Below are positions 55,346 through 64,000 of a stretch of DNA of 64,000 nucleotides, piece by piece. The position numbers and the translations under genes are program-made. Within the stretch, counting starts at the first letter, position 1. Each line of letters opens with the position of its first letter. The notes under the pieces are model-generated. The model searched no databases and was not told the DNA's origin. It saw only the letters and a list, made by a program, of their open reading frames with translations. The stretch is from Scylla paramamosain (taxonomy: Eukaryota > Arthropoda > Malacostraca > Decapoda > Portunidae), in the NCBI RefSeq assembly GCF_035594125.1, contig NC_087185.1, positions 9,626,501-9,690,500 of the forward strand, read 5' to 3'.

Positions 55346-58300
55346 TTCTTTTGCCCGAAAATAATAAGACACTCAATATACACGTTTCTCGTAATGTCCT
55401 TTTCTCTCCCAATAAGGAGTTCCTTGCATCCATTTTCGCATTTTTTGTAGGTAACAAGCTCAAAACACTCAAAATATACTTTTTTGGTATCCGTTTTAAC
55501 GTTTTTCTACGTAAAACACCGAAAAGACACTTTTTCAGTAATTTTGTTTTCGATTCCCAAAGAATATTGCCAGAATTTTGGCATCTTAGTACCTATGAAG
55601 ATGAATAACAAAAAAAAAAAAATTATATATATTTTTTTTCTCTCTATAAAGAGTGTTATTTGTGGGTTTTAGCTTTTTTGGTACTTAAGGAACTTAAAAA
55701 CACTCATAATACACGTTTCTATTAATGTCCTTTCGTTTCCCAAACATAAGGTTCTTTGCATGTATTTAAGCGTTTTTATAAATAACATGATCAAAAACAC
55801 TCTAAATACATGTGTTTTGGTAATGTTACTCTATTTCTCCATAAAGGGAGTTTTGCATGCGTTTTAGCGTTTTGGTATGTAAGGAGTTAAAAAAAAACAC
55901 TTAAAGTCAAGTTCTTCGTAAAAGTTGGTTTTATTGCCATGTAATGTGATTGTTCTGCTTTTTAGTGCTTTGTTGCATATCACTCTCAAAAACACTGAAA
56001 AGACACTTTTCTGGTAATATATATTTTTTTTTTCTCCACATAAAGCTAGTTTCGCATGTAATTTGGGATTTTCGTAACTAAGAATGTGAAAACACTCAAA
56101 AAACACACATTTGGTAAGGTAGTTCTGTTTCTCAATTAAAAGTGTTATTCATGCATTTCACCATTTTGGTATGTAAGAAACTTCTCTATATACACGAGTT
56201 TTTGCGTTTTTTGCCTTGTGGCTCGGGTGAAACTATAAAACACTCATTATACACGTTTCTCGTAATGTTCTTTTGTTTCCTAAAATAGAGTGCTTTCCAT
56301 CCATTTTCGCATTTTTTGTAGGTAACAAGCTGAAAAACACTCAAAATATATCTTTTTGGTAATGTTATTCTATTTCTTCATATTGGTTGGTTTGCATCCG
56401 TTTTAGCGTTTTTCTTCGTAAATCACTGAAAAGACACGTTTTCCGTAATATTGTTGAAATTGCTGAAAAACACTCAAAAGACAGATTTCTGGTAAAGTTG
56501 TGTAATTCCCCCATATATTTGGCTTTGCATGCACTTCTGGGTTTGGTACATAATTCCGGAAAAAAAAACTAATATTTTTTTATAATTTTTTTTTTTTTAA
56601 ATAATCTCCCTGAATTTTGCCTGAATTTTGGCATCTTCATACCTATGTAGATGAATAACAAAAAAAAATAATGTCCTTTCGTTTCCCAAACATAAGTTTC
56701 TTTGCATGTATTTAAGCGTTTTTATAGGTAACATGATCAAAAACATTCAAAATACATATATTTGTTAATATTATTCTGTTTTTCCATAAAATGTATTTTG
56801 CATGCATTTTAGCGTTTTGTTATATAAGGAGCTCAAAAACACTTAAAGGCAAGTTCTTGGTAAACATTGGTTTTATTACCATGTAATGTGATTGCCCTTC
56901 TTTTTAGTGCATTACTGCCTATCACGCTCAAAAACACTCAATAGACACTTTTCTAAAAATGTCATTTTTTTTTTTTACCACATAAAGCTGGTTTCGCAAT
57001 CAATTTGGGTTTTGGGTAACTAAGAATGTGAAAAGCACTCAAAATACACCGACTTAGTAAGGTTGTTCTGTTTCTGAATTAAGATTGTTATTCATAAGTT
57101 TCAGCATTTTGGTATCTAGGAAACTTCTCCATATACACGAGTTTTTGCGTTTTTTGACTTGTGGTTCTTCTGAACTATAAAACACTCATTATACACTTTT
57201 CTCGCAATGTCCGTTTCTTTCACAATATAGAGTGCTTTGTATCAATTTTCGCGTTTTTTTTGTGGTTAACAGTCTCAAAAACACTCAAAATATACCTTTT
57301 TGGTAATATTATTCTATTTCATCATATTGGTTGGTTTGCATCCGTTTTAGCGTTTTTCTACTTAAAACACGGAAAAGACACGTTTTCAGTAATTTTGTTT
57401 TCCATTCCCATATTGAGTGACTTCCATGTTATTGATCCTTTTGATGCATAACATGCTAAAAAAGAAAACACTCAAAAGAGAGGTTTCTGATAAAGTCGTG
57501 CAATTTCCCCATATAGGTGGCTTTGGATGCACTTTAGGGCTAAAATTAACTTTTTTGATAATGTTCTTTTTTCCACATATTTCCCTGAATTTTCCCAGAC
57601 TTTCGGCATCTCAGTACCTATGAATATGAATAACAAAAAAAAAATGTTATTTATTTAATTATTTATTTATTTATTTTTCTCTATAAAGATTGTTATTTAT
57701 GGGTTTTAGCTTTTTGGTACTTAAGAAACTTAAAAACACTCATAATACACGTTTCTCGTAATTTTTTTTTTTCGTTTCCCAAACATGTATTTAAGTGTTT
57801 TTATAGCTAACATGATCAAAAACACTGAAAATACGTGTTTTTGGTAATGTTATTCTGTTTCTCCATAAAGGATGTTTTGCATGCGTTTTAGCGTTTTTGT
57901 ATGTAAGGAGCTCAAAAAATCTTAAAGGGAAGTTCTTGGTAAAAATTGGTTTTATCCCTATGTAATGTGATTGCCCTGCTTTTTAGTGCTTTATTTCCTA
58001 ACACGCTCAAAAACACTCAAAGAAACTTTTTTATGTTAATGTCATTTTTTTCCCACATTTTTATCCCACAATATTTCGCATGCAGTTTGGGGTTTTGGTA
58101 ACTAAGAATGTGAAAAACACCGAAAATACACTCATTTGATAAGATTTTTTTTTTTTTATTCTTCGTAAAATTTGGCTTTATTCCAATGTAATGTGATTGT
58201 TCTGCCTTTTAGTGCTTTGTTGCATATAACGCTCAAAAACACTCAAAAGACATTTTTCTGGTAATGTCATTTATTTCCCCCATAAAGCTAGTTTTGCATG

Positions 58301-61300
58301 TAATTTGGGATTTTTGTAACTAAGAATGTGAAAAACACTCAAAATACACACATTTTGTAAGGTAATTCTGTTTCTTAATTAAAAGTGTTATTCATGAGTT
58401 TCATCATTTTGGTATCTAAGAAACTTCTCTAGGTACACGAGTTTTTGCGTTTTTTGCCTTTTGATTCTTGTGGAACTATAAAACACTCATTATACACGTT
58501 TCTCAGGATGTCGTTTTGTTTTGCAATACTTTGCATCCATTTATGCATTTTTTTTAGGTAACAAGCTCAAAAACATTCAAAATATACATTTTTGGTAATG
58601 TTATTCTATTTCTTCATATTGGTTGGTTTGCATCCTTTTTAGCGTTTTTCTACGTGAAACACTGAAAAGACACGTTTTCAGTAATTTTGTTTTGGATTCC
58701 CATATTGAGTGACTTCCATATTATTATCGTTTTGGTGCCTAACATACTGAAAAAAACACTCAAAAGTAAGGTTTCTCATCAAGTCGTTTAATTTCCTCAT
58801 GTCGGTGGCTTTGCATTTACTTTAGAGTTTGGTACATAACATTCCGAAAAAAAAGCTAAAATTAACTTTTTTGATAATATTCTTTTATCACATAATTGCC
58901 CAGAATCTTCCCAGAATTTTGGTATCTCGGTACCTATGAAGAAGAGTAACAAAACAAAAAAAAAAAAAAAATTGCCGTTTTTTATATATTTATTTATTTT
59001 TTCTTTATAAAGAGTGCTATTTGTGGGTTTTAGTTTTTTTGTTCTTAAGGAACTTAAAAACACTCATAATACACGTTTCTCGTAATGTCTTTTCGTTTCC
59101 CAAACATAGGGTTCTTTGCATGTATTTTCGCGTTTTTATAGGTAGCATGATGAAAAACACTAAAAAATACATGTTATAGGTAATGTTATTCTAATTCTCC
59201 ATAAAGGGTGTTTTGCATTCGTTTTAGCGTTTTGATATGTAAGGAGCTCAAAAAAACTTAAAGGCAAGTTCTTGGTAAAAAATGGTTTCATTCCCATGTA
59301 ATGTTATTGCCCTGCTTTTTAGTGCTTTATTGCCTAACACGCTCAGAAACACCCAGTCACTTTTCTGGTAATGTCATTTATTACCAACATGAAGCTAGTT
59401 TTGTATGCAATTTGGGGTTTTGGTAAATAAGAATGTGAAAAACACTCAAAATACACGCATTTCGTAAGTTTGTTATGTTTCTCATTTAAGAGTGTTATTC
59501 ATGAGTACCAGCGTTTTGGTAACTAAGAAACTTCACCATATACATGAGTTTTTGCGTTTTTTGCCTTGTGGTTCTTGTGAAACTATAAAACACTCATCAT
59601 TCACGTTTCTCGTAATGTCCTTTTGTATCCCAATATAGAGTGCTTTGCATCCTTTTTCGCGTTTTTTGTAGGTACCAAGATTAAAAACACTCAAAATATA
59701 CCTTTTTGGTAATATTCTATTTCTTCATATTTGTTGGTTTGCATCCGTTTTAGCCTTTTTCTACCTAAAACACAGAAAAGACACGTAACACAAAAAGACA
59801 CGTTTTCATTATTTTGTTTTGGATTCTCATATAGAGTGACTTCCATATTATTTATCGTTTTGATGCCTAACAAGCTGAAAATCACTCAAAAGACAGGTTT
59901 CTGGTAAAGTCGTTTAATTTCCTCATATAGGTGGCTTTGCATGCACTTTAGGGTTTGGTAAATAAGAGTCCAAAAAAAAAGCTAAAATTAACTTTTATCA
60001 CATAATTGCCCTGAATTTTGCCAGAATTTTGGCATCTCGGTACCTATGAAGATGAATAAAAATTTTTTTTAAAAGTTCCTATTTTTCTATTTATTTATTT
60101 ATTTTTTTCTACATAAAGAGTGTTGCTCTTGGGTTTTAGCTTTTTGGTTCTTAAGGAACTTAAAAACACTCATAATACACATTTCTCGTAATATCCTTTC
60201 CTTTCCCAAACATAAGGTTCTTTACATGTATTTAAGCGTTTTTATACATAACATGATTAAAAAACACTCAAAATACCTGTTGTTGGTAATGTTATTTTGT
60301 TTCTATATAAAGTGTGTTTTCCATGCGTTTTAGCGCATATAAGGAGCTGAAAAACACTTAAAGGCAAGTTCTTGGTAAACGTTGGTTTTATTCCATGTAA
60401 TGTGATTGCCTTGCTTTTTAGTGTTTTATTGACTAACACTCTCAAAAACACTCAAAAGACACTTTTCTGGTAATGTCATTTTTTCCCACATAAAGCTATA
60501 TTCGCATGGAATTTCGTTTTTTTTTTACTAAGAATGTGAAAAAAACACTCAAAATACACGCATTTAGTAAGGTTGTTCTGTTTTTCAATTAAGAGTGTTA
60601 TTCATGAGTTTCAGCATTTTGGTACCTAAGAAAATTCTCCATATATACGAGTTTTTGTGTTTTTTGCCTTGTGGATCTTGTGAAACTATAAAACACTAAT
60701 TATACACGTTTCTCGTAATGTCCTTTTGTTTCCTAATATAGAGTGCTTTGCGTGCATTTTCGCGTTTTTTTTTGTAGGAAACAAGTTCAAAACACTCAAA
60801 ATATACCTTTTTGGTGATGTTTTTCTATTTCTTCGTATTGGTTGGTTTGGATCCGTTTTAGCGTTTTTCTACATAAAACACTGAAAAGACATGTTTTCAG
60901 TAATTTTGTTTTGGATTCCCATATTGAGTGACTTCAATGGTATTTATCGTTTTGGTGCGTAACATGCTAAAAAACACTCAAAAGAGAGGTTTCTTGTAAA
61001 GTCGTTAATTTCCATATATAGGTGGCTTTGCATGCACTTTAGGGTCTGGTACATAAGTCCGAAAAAAAGCTAAAACTAACTTTTTTGATAATGTTCTTTT
61101 TTCCACATAATTTCCCTGAATTTTGCCAGAATTTTGACATCTTGGTACCTATGAAGATGAATAACAAAAAAACAAAAAAAAAAAAATTTTTTTATTTATT
61201 TATTTTTTCTCTATAAAGAGTGTTATTTGTGGGTTTTAGCTTTTTGGTACTTAAGGAACTTAAAAACACTCATAATACACGTTTCTCATAATGTCGTTTC

Positions 61301-61719
61301 GTTTCCCAAATATAGGGTTCTTTGCATGTATTTAAGCGTTTTTATAGGTAACAAGATCAAAAAGACTCAAAATCCATGTTTTTGGTAATGTTTTTCTGTT
61401 TCTCCATAAAGGGTGTTTTGCATGCGTTTTAGCGTTTCAATAGGTAAGGAGCACAAAAACACTTAAAGGCAAGTTCTTGGTAAAATTTTGGTTTTATTCC
61501 CATGTAATGTGATTGCCCTGCTTTTTAGTGCTTTATTGCCTAACATGCTCAAAAACACTCAAAAGACACTCTTCTGGTAATGTCTTTTTTTTTTTCCACA
61601 TAAAGCTAGTTTCGCATGCAATTTGGGGTTTTGGTAACTAAGAATGTGAAAAAAATTCAAAATACACGCATTTGGTAAGGTTGTTCTGTATCTCAATCAA
61701 GTGTGCTATTCATGAGTTT

Positions 61720-61872
61720 CAGCGTTTTGGTACCTAAGAATCTCAAAAACACTCATAATGCACGTTTCTCGTAATGTCGCTCTTTTTCTTCATATATGGT
61801 GCTTTGCATGCATTTTGGCATTTTTTTTCACGTAATAGCTTGAAAACACTGAAAATACACACTTTTGGTAAT
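61720..61872 (+). repeat. Class A to class C junction, left flank of LINE copy 3
   Basis: GTTTTGGTACCTAAGAATCTC, a CTCATAATGCACGTTTCTCG monomer, a CATATATGGTGCTTTGCATG monomer, then TTTTTTTTCACGTAATAGCTTG and CACTTTTGGTAAT before the LINE tail. It matches 2300-2446 and 17270-17416. Confidence 0.75.
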
Positions 61873-61989
61873 AAGAACATAAAAACATAAGAAATAAGTA
61901 AATCTGCAATAAGGCATCAGGCCTACACGTGGCAGTACTTGTATGAAATATGGCTACCTATTTCCACCTATCATCCCCATCCATAAATG

Positions 61990-62473
61990 TGTAATTTTCT
62001 CTTACTGTTCCCAAATGCCTCAGCACTAACAGCTTGATTACTACGTCCGTTCCAATCATCTACTACTCTATTTGAGAACCAATTCCTTCCTGTCTCCTTT
62101 TTGAACATCAAGTTTTCAGGCTTGAACCCGTTTTTCTTGTTCTATCATATTTACAGATTCTAAGAATTTTCCTTATGTTCCCTTTATTATAACACATATA
62201 CCACTAAAAGACTTCTATTAGGTCCACTCTTAACCTACGTCTCTTTAAAGAATGTAAATTGAACAGCTTGAATATCGCTTCGTAAGGAAAACTCCTTATC
62301 TCCTGTATCCTTTTAGTCATTTTTCTTTGTACTGATTCTAATAGACCTTTATCCTTCCTGTGATGCGGTGACCAGAATTGGACAGCGTAGTCTAGATGAA
62401 GTCTGACCAGCGCCAAATGTAACTTTAATATTACTTCGTAAGTTCTACTTTTAGCACTCCTGAAAATGAATCA
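61990..62473 (-). pseudogene. LINE copy 3 C-terminal region
   Basis: Translation shows ALVRLHLDYAVQFWSPHHRK, DKGLLESVQRKMTKRIQ, EIRSFPYEAIFKLF, HSLKRRRLR and DLIEVF, then stops or shifts frame near 62204. The DLIEVF here agrees with the DLREVF of copy 1. Copy 2 is frameshifted at this spot. Non-functional. Confidence 0.8.
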
Positions 62474-62560
62474 TAATACACTATTTGCTTTGTTTCTGGC
62501 CTCTTTGCATTGCTTTCTTAGATGGAGTTCAGATATAACCTTAAATCTCAAATCTTTTAC

Positions 62561-63230
62561 TTACCCTGAACCTACCAGAACTTGGTTGTTCATTGTGTAA
62601 CTACTGTGTGGGTTTCTTCTACTTACGCTAAGTACTTTGCATTTGTTGACATTAAACTGCATTTGCCATCTGTCCGTCCATTCGTTCAACCAATTCAAAT
62701 CTGCCTGCAAGGCGATGGTATGCGATTCTGACCTAATTAATCTACATATTCTCGTGTCATCCGCAACTTTACTAATTCCACTATCCAAGCCATTGACATA
62801 TATTACAAACAACATCGGCCCTAATACTAATAATAACTTTGTCACCCCACTAATTACTTGAACCCACTCCGATTTAGAGCCGTTTATTACAACACTCTGT
62901 CGCCTGACGCTTAGCCATGACCTTATCCAATCTAAACACCTCATCTCTCTCGTGCGCCCTAACATTTCTCAGTAGCCGCTTTGCTAAAGTCCTGATATAG
63001 GATGCCATAACTATCATTATTATCTGCCGCCTTGTAAACTTTACTGTATAAACTTACCAAGTTTCTCAGGTAAGACTCTCCATTCCAGAAGCCGTGCTGT
63101 AACTGAGTTATCAAGTTATGTTTGTCTAAATGCTCTTAAATGTTCTTCGCTATTATTGACTCCATTATTTTACATTCAACAGAAGTTAAAGTGACAGGTT
63201 AGACGCTAAAGTTTTATCTCCTTTCTTAAA
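62561..63230 (-). pseudogene. LINE copy 3 reverse transcriptase palm
   Basis: Shows REMRCLDWIRSWLSVRRQSV, INGSKSEWVQVISGV, then the altered motif B (TKLLLVLGP), FVIYVNGLDSG and a shortened approach to the catalytic box. A 12-bp deletion relative to copy 1 turns SSVISKFADD into SKVADD at about 62756-62776. The two aspartates remain. A 23-bp deletion near 62977 removes the KVPHQRLL part after motif A and breaks the frame. Dead gene fragment. Confidence 0.85.
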
Positions 63231-63299
63231 AGTAGGTACTATATTCGCCTGCCTCCAAATTACCGATACCTCACATGACTAAAGTGATTTCCTAAGGAC

Positions 63300-63850
63300 A
63301 GAAACTAACAGATTACTTATAACCTTTTTCCTTTCCTTAAATACTGTGGAATATATTTCATCTGGTCCTGGTGACTTGAACTTTTCAACTTATCTATTTC
63401 CTGTTCCACTATCTCTTTTAGTTATGGTAATATCTGTCAGCTTCTCATCCTCTTCTACTCTAAATATCTTCTCACTATTCGGCAAATCCTGCATGTTTTC
63501 CTGGGCAAAGACAATTAAAAAATACTCGCTCACAATTTTACTAATCTCCTCTCAACAACTAAGCAGGTCCCATTCTGCTGTCTTTAAGGAACTATTGTTT
63601 CTCTATTCTTCGTCTTATATGCCTGATAAAATCCCTTGGGGTTAATCTTCGCTTGGCTGGCTACCTTTACTTCATAACTATTTTTAGCTTTCCTTGTTAA
63701 ACTCCTGACTTTTCTAATTCATTATATTATGGCCTTAAAACCACTTCCCCTGTCTTTAATCTCATATATACTTCTCCTTCGCCCTATGTAGTGTTTTAAC
63801 CACAGTCATCCATTTAGGATCATTCTTCTGCGATCTTTTTCTTCTGTAAG
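63300..63850 (-). pseudogene. LINE copy 3 connector upstream of RT
   Basis: Minus-strand reading shows NEYFLIVFAQENMQDLPNSE, EDEKLTDITIT, then after the shared frameshift SPGPDEIYSTVFK. Further 5' come AKINPKGFYQ-like and MTVVKTLHRA-like segments with stops, the same layout as the other copies. Confidence 0.73.
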
Positions 63851-63900
63851 GGATGTTCCCTAACTGTCCTGAATGTAATTTATCAACGAAATATTTATTT

Positions 63901-64000
63901 CGCTTCTTCATAAAGGTTGTTTTGCATGGGTTTTAGCGTTTCTGTACATAAGAACCTATAAAACACGTTTTTAGTAATGTTGTTTTGTATTCCTTTATAG
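63901..64000 (+). repeat. Class C satellite, right flank of LINE copy 3
   Basis: CTTCATAAAGGTTGTTTTGC, GGGTTTTAGCGTTTCTGTAC, AAGAACCTATAAAACACG and TTTTTAGTAATGTTGTTTTG match 4106-4200 and 19481-19575. The window ends in this monomer, so the rest of the block is not visible. Confidence 0.85.

Larger units (their letters stand above)
52600..55620 (+). repeat. Local ~2.0-kb tandem duplication in class A
   Basis: 52.6-53.6 kb and 54.6-55.6 kb share a set of rare variants in the same order: CTGAACATCAATAA / CTATGAACATCAATAA, TTTTAACGTTTTGGTAC, ATGATAAAAAAAA, TTCTGCTTCTCC, GCGATTTGGTATG, CTTCAAGGCAAG, TTGCTAACTAAG, and the hairpin with AATAATAAGAC. The offset is about 2.0 kb, roughly two units. 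The same variants occur once near 26.35-27.1 kb, so this is a dispersed subtype that was locally doubled. Confidence 0.8.
51877..61720 (+). repeat. Class A higher-order satellite, terminal part of block 3
   Basis: Forward orientation resumes. Markers lie near 52370, 53515, 54396, 55490, 56392, 57338, 58625, 59737 and 60842. Spacing is uneven from 53.5 to 58.6 kb (0.88-1.29 kb) because of monomer loss, for example near 53580, 55480 and 56660, and a joint at 58145 where a T tract leads into ATTCTTCGTAAAA. From 59 kb onward units are regular at about 1.1 kb. The block leaves class A near 61720 at the same monomer as blocks 1 and 2. No gene is seen. Confidence 0.86.
61873..63900 (-). mobile_element. 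CR1-like LINE fragment, copy 3
   Basis: About 2.03 kb, same orientation, ends and flanks as copies 1 and 2. The tail (AAGAACATAAAAACATAAG on the plus strand) begins at 61873. The 5' truncation lies near 63900, before CGCTTCTTCATAAAGG. It is closer to copy 2 than to copy 1 in the C-terminal region, with shared CAGCACTAAC and TACGTCCGTTCC. It shares the TGA at 62471-62473 and the connector frameshift near 63375-63381, and has private deletions in the RT domain. Confidence 0.88.

Noticed and set aside
21827..61720. Regularly spaced conserved elements resembling a CRISPR array
   Set aside because: The whole monomer is homologous, with no unique spacers. Length (about 95 bp) and eukaryotic context do not fit.
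17417..61873. Spacing of LINE copies (about 15.0 and 44.5 kb) as a regular 15-kb period
   Set aside because: The near 1:3 ratio is probably chance: the 40-kb A block has no LINE or class C trace at the predicted intermediate sites, and its length includes the later 6.46-kb duplication.

Overview
This 64 kb window looks like heterochromatic, AT-rich eukaryotic DNA. It is almost entirely satellite DNA with three copies of one decayed LINE retrotransposon. I see no intact host gene, no RNA gene and no bacterial or phage feature. The LINE is CR1-like: a connector, a reverse transcriptase palm and a C-terminal region ending in a Phe-Ile-Asp-Gly-Asp-Asp-Arg type motif, with an 8-bp TTATGTTC tail repeat. 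From general familiarity with such elements I would guess an arthropod, perhaps a decapod crustacean. That is inference, and the satellite itself gives no taxonomic clue I recognise.

Everything outside the LINEs is built from one ancestral monomer of about 90-105 bp. Recurrent pieces are TTTTGGTA, a xxGCTCAAAAACACTC core, a CACGTTTTTGGTAATG stretch, a CATATAGGG/CATAAAGGG stretch, and GCATGC. Monomers are organised into three higher-order repeat (HOR) classes. Class A is an 11-monomer unit of about 1.1 kb (1-2300, 14200-17270, 21827-61720). Class C is a shorter unit of about 5-7 monomers (2300-6606, 17270-21826, 61720-64000, each interrupted by a LINE). Class B is an irregular unit of about 0.6-0.75 kb (6856-14200). 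The layout is A | C-LINE1-C | (TA)n | B | A | C-LINE2-C | A (40 kb) | C-LINE3-C.

The three LINE copies lie on the minus strand at the same position in the satellite, with the same flanks. They share a premature stop, a frameshift and an altered palm motif. The simplest history is one insertion that died and was then copied passively inside a large A-C-LINE-C cassette. Inside the 40-kb A block is a younger layer: a 6.46-kb tandem duplication (six HOR units) present in two full copies plus about 0.76 kb of a third (29240-42925), with very few differences between copies. A ~480-bp segment at 51397-51876 is inverted and flanked by a direct repeat of the local monomer. Small palindromes at 2679, 27001, 46915, 53314 and 55322 look like template-switch scars.

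Nothing here supports a coding pathway or operon. The interest lies in the nested satellite architecture and in what it records about amplification, unequal exchange and replication template switching. All periods, counts and identities were read by eye and are approximate.
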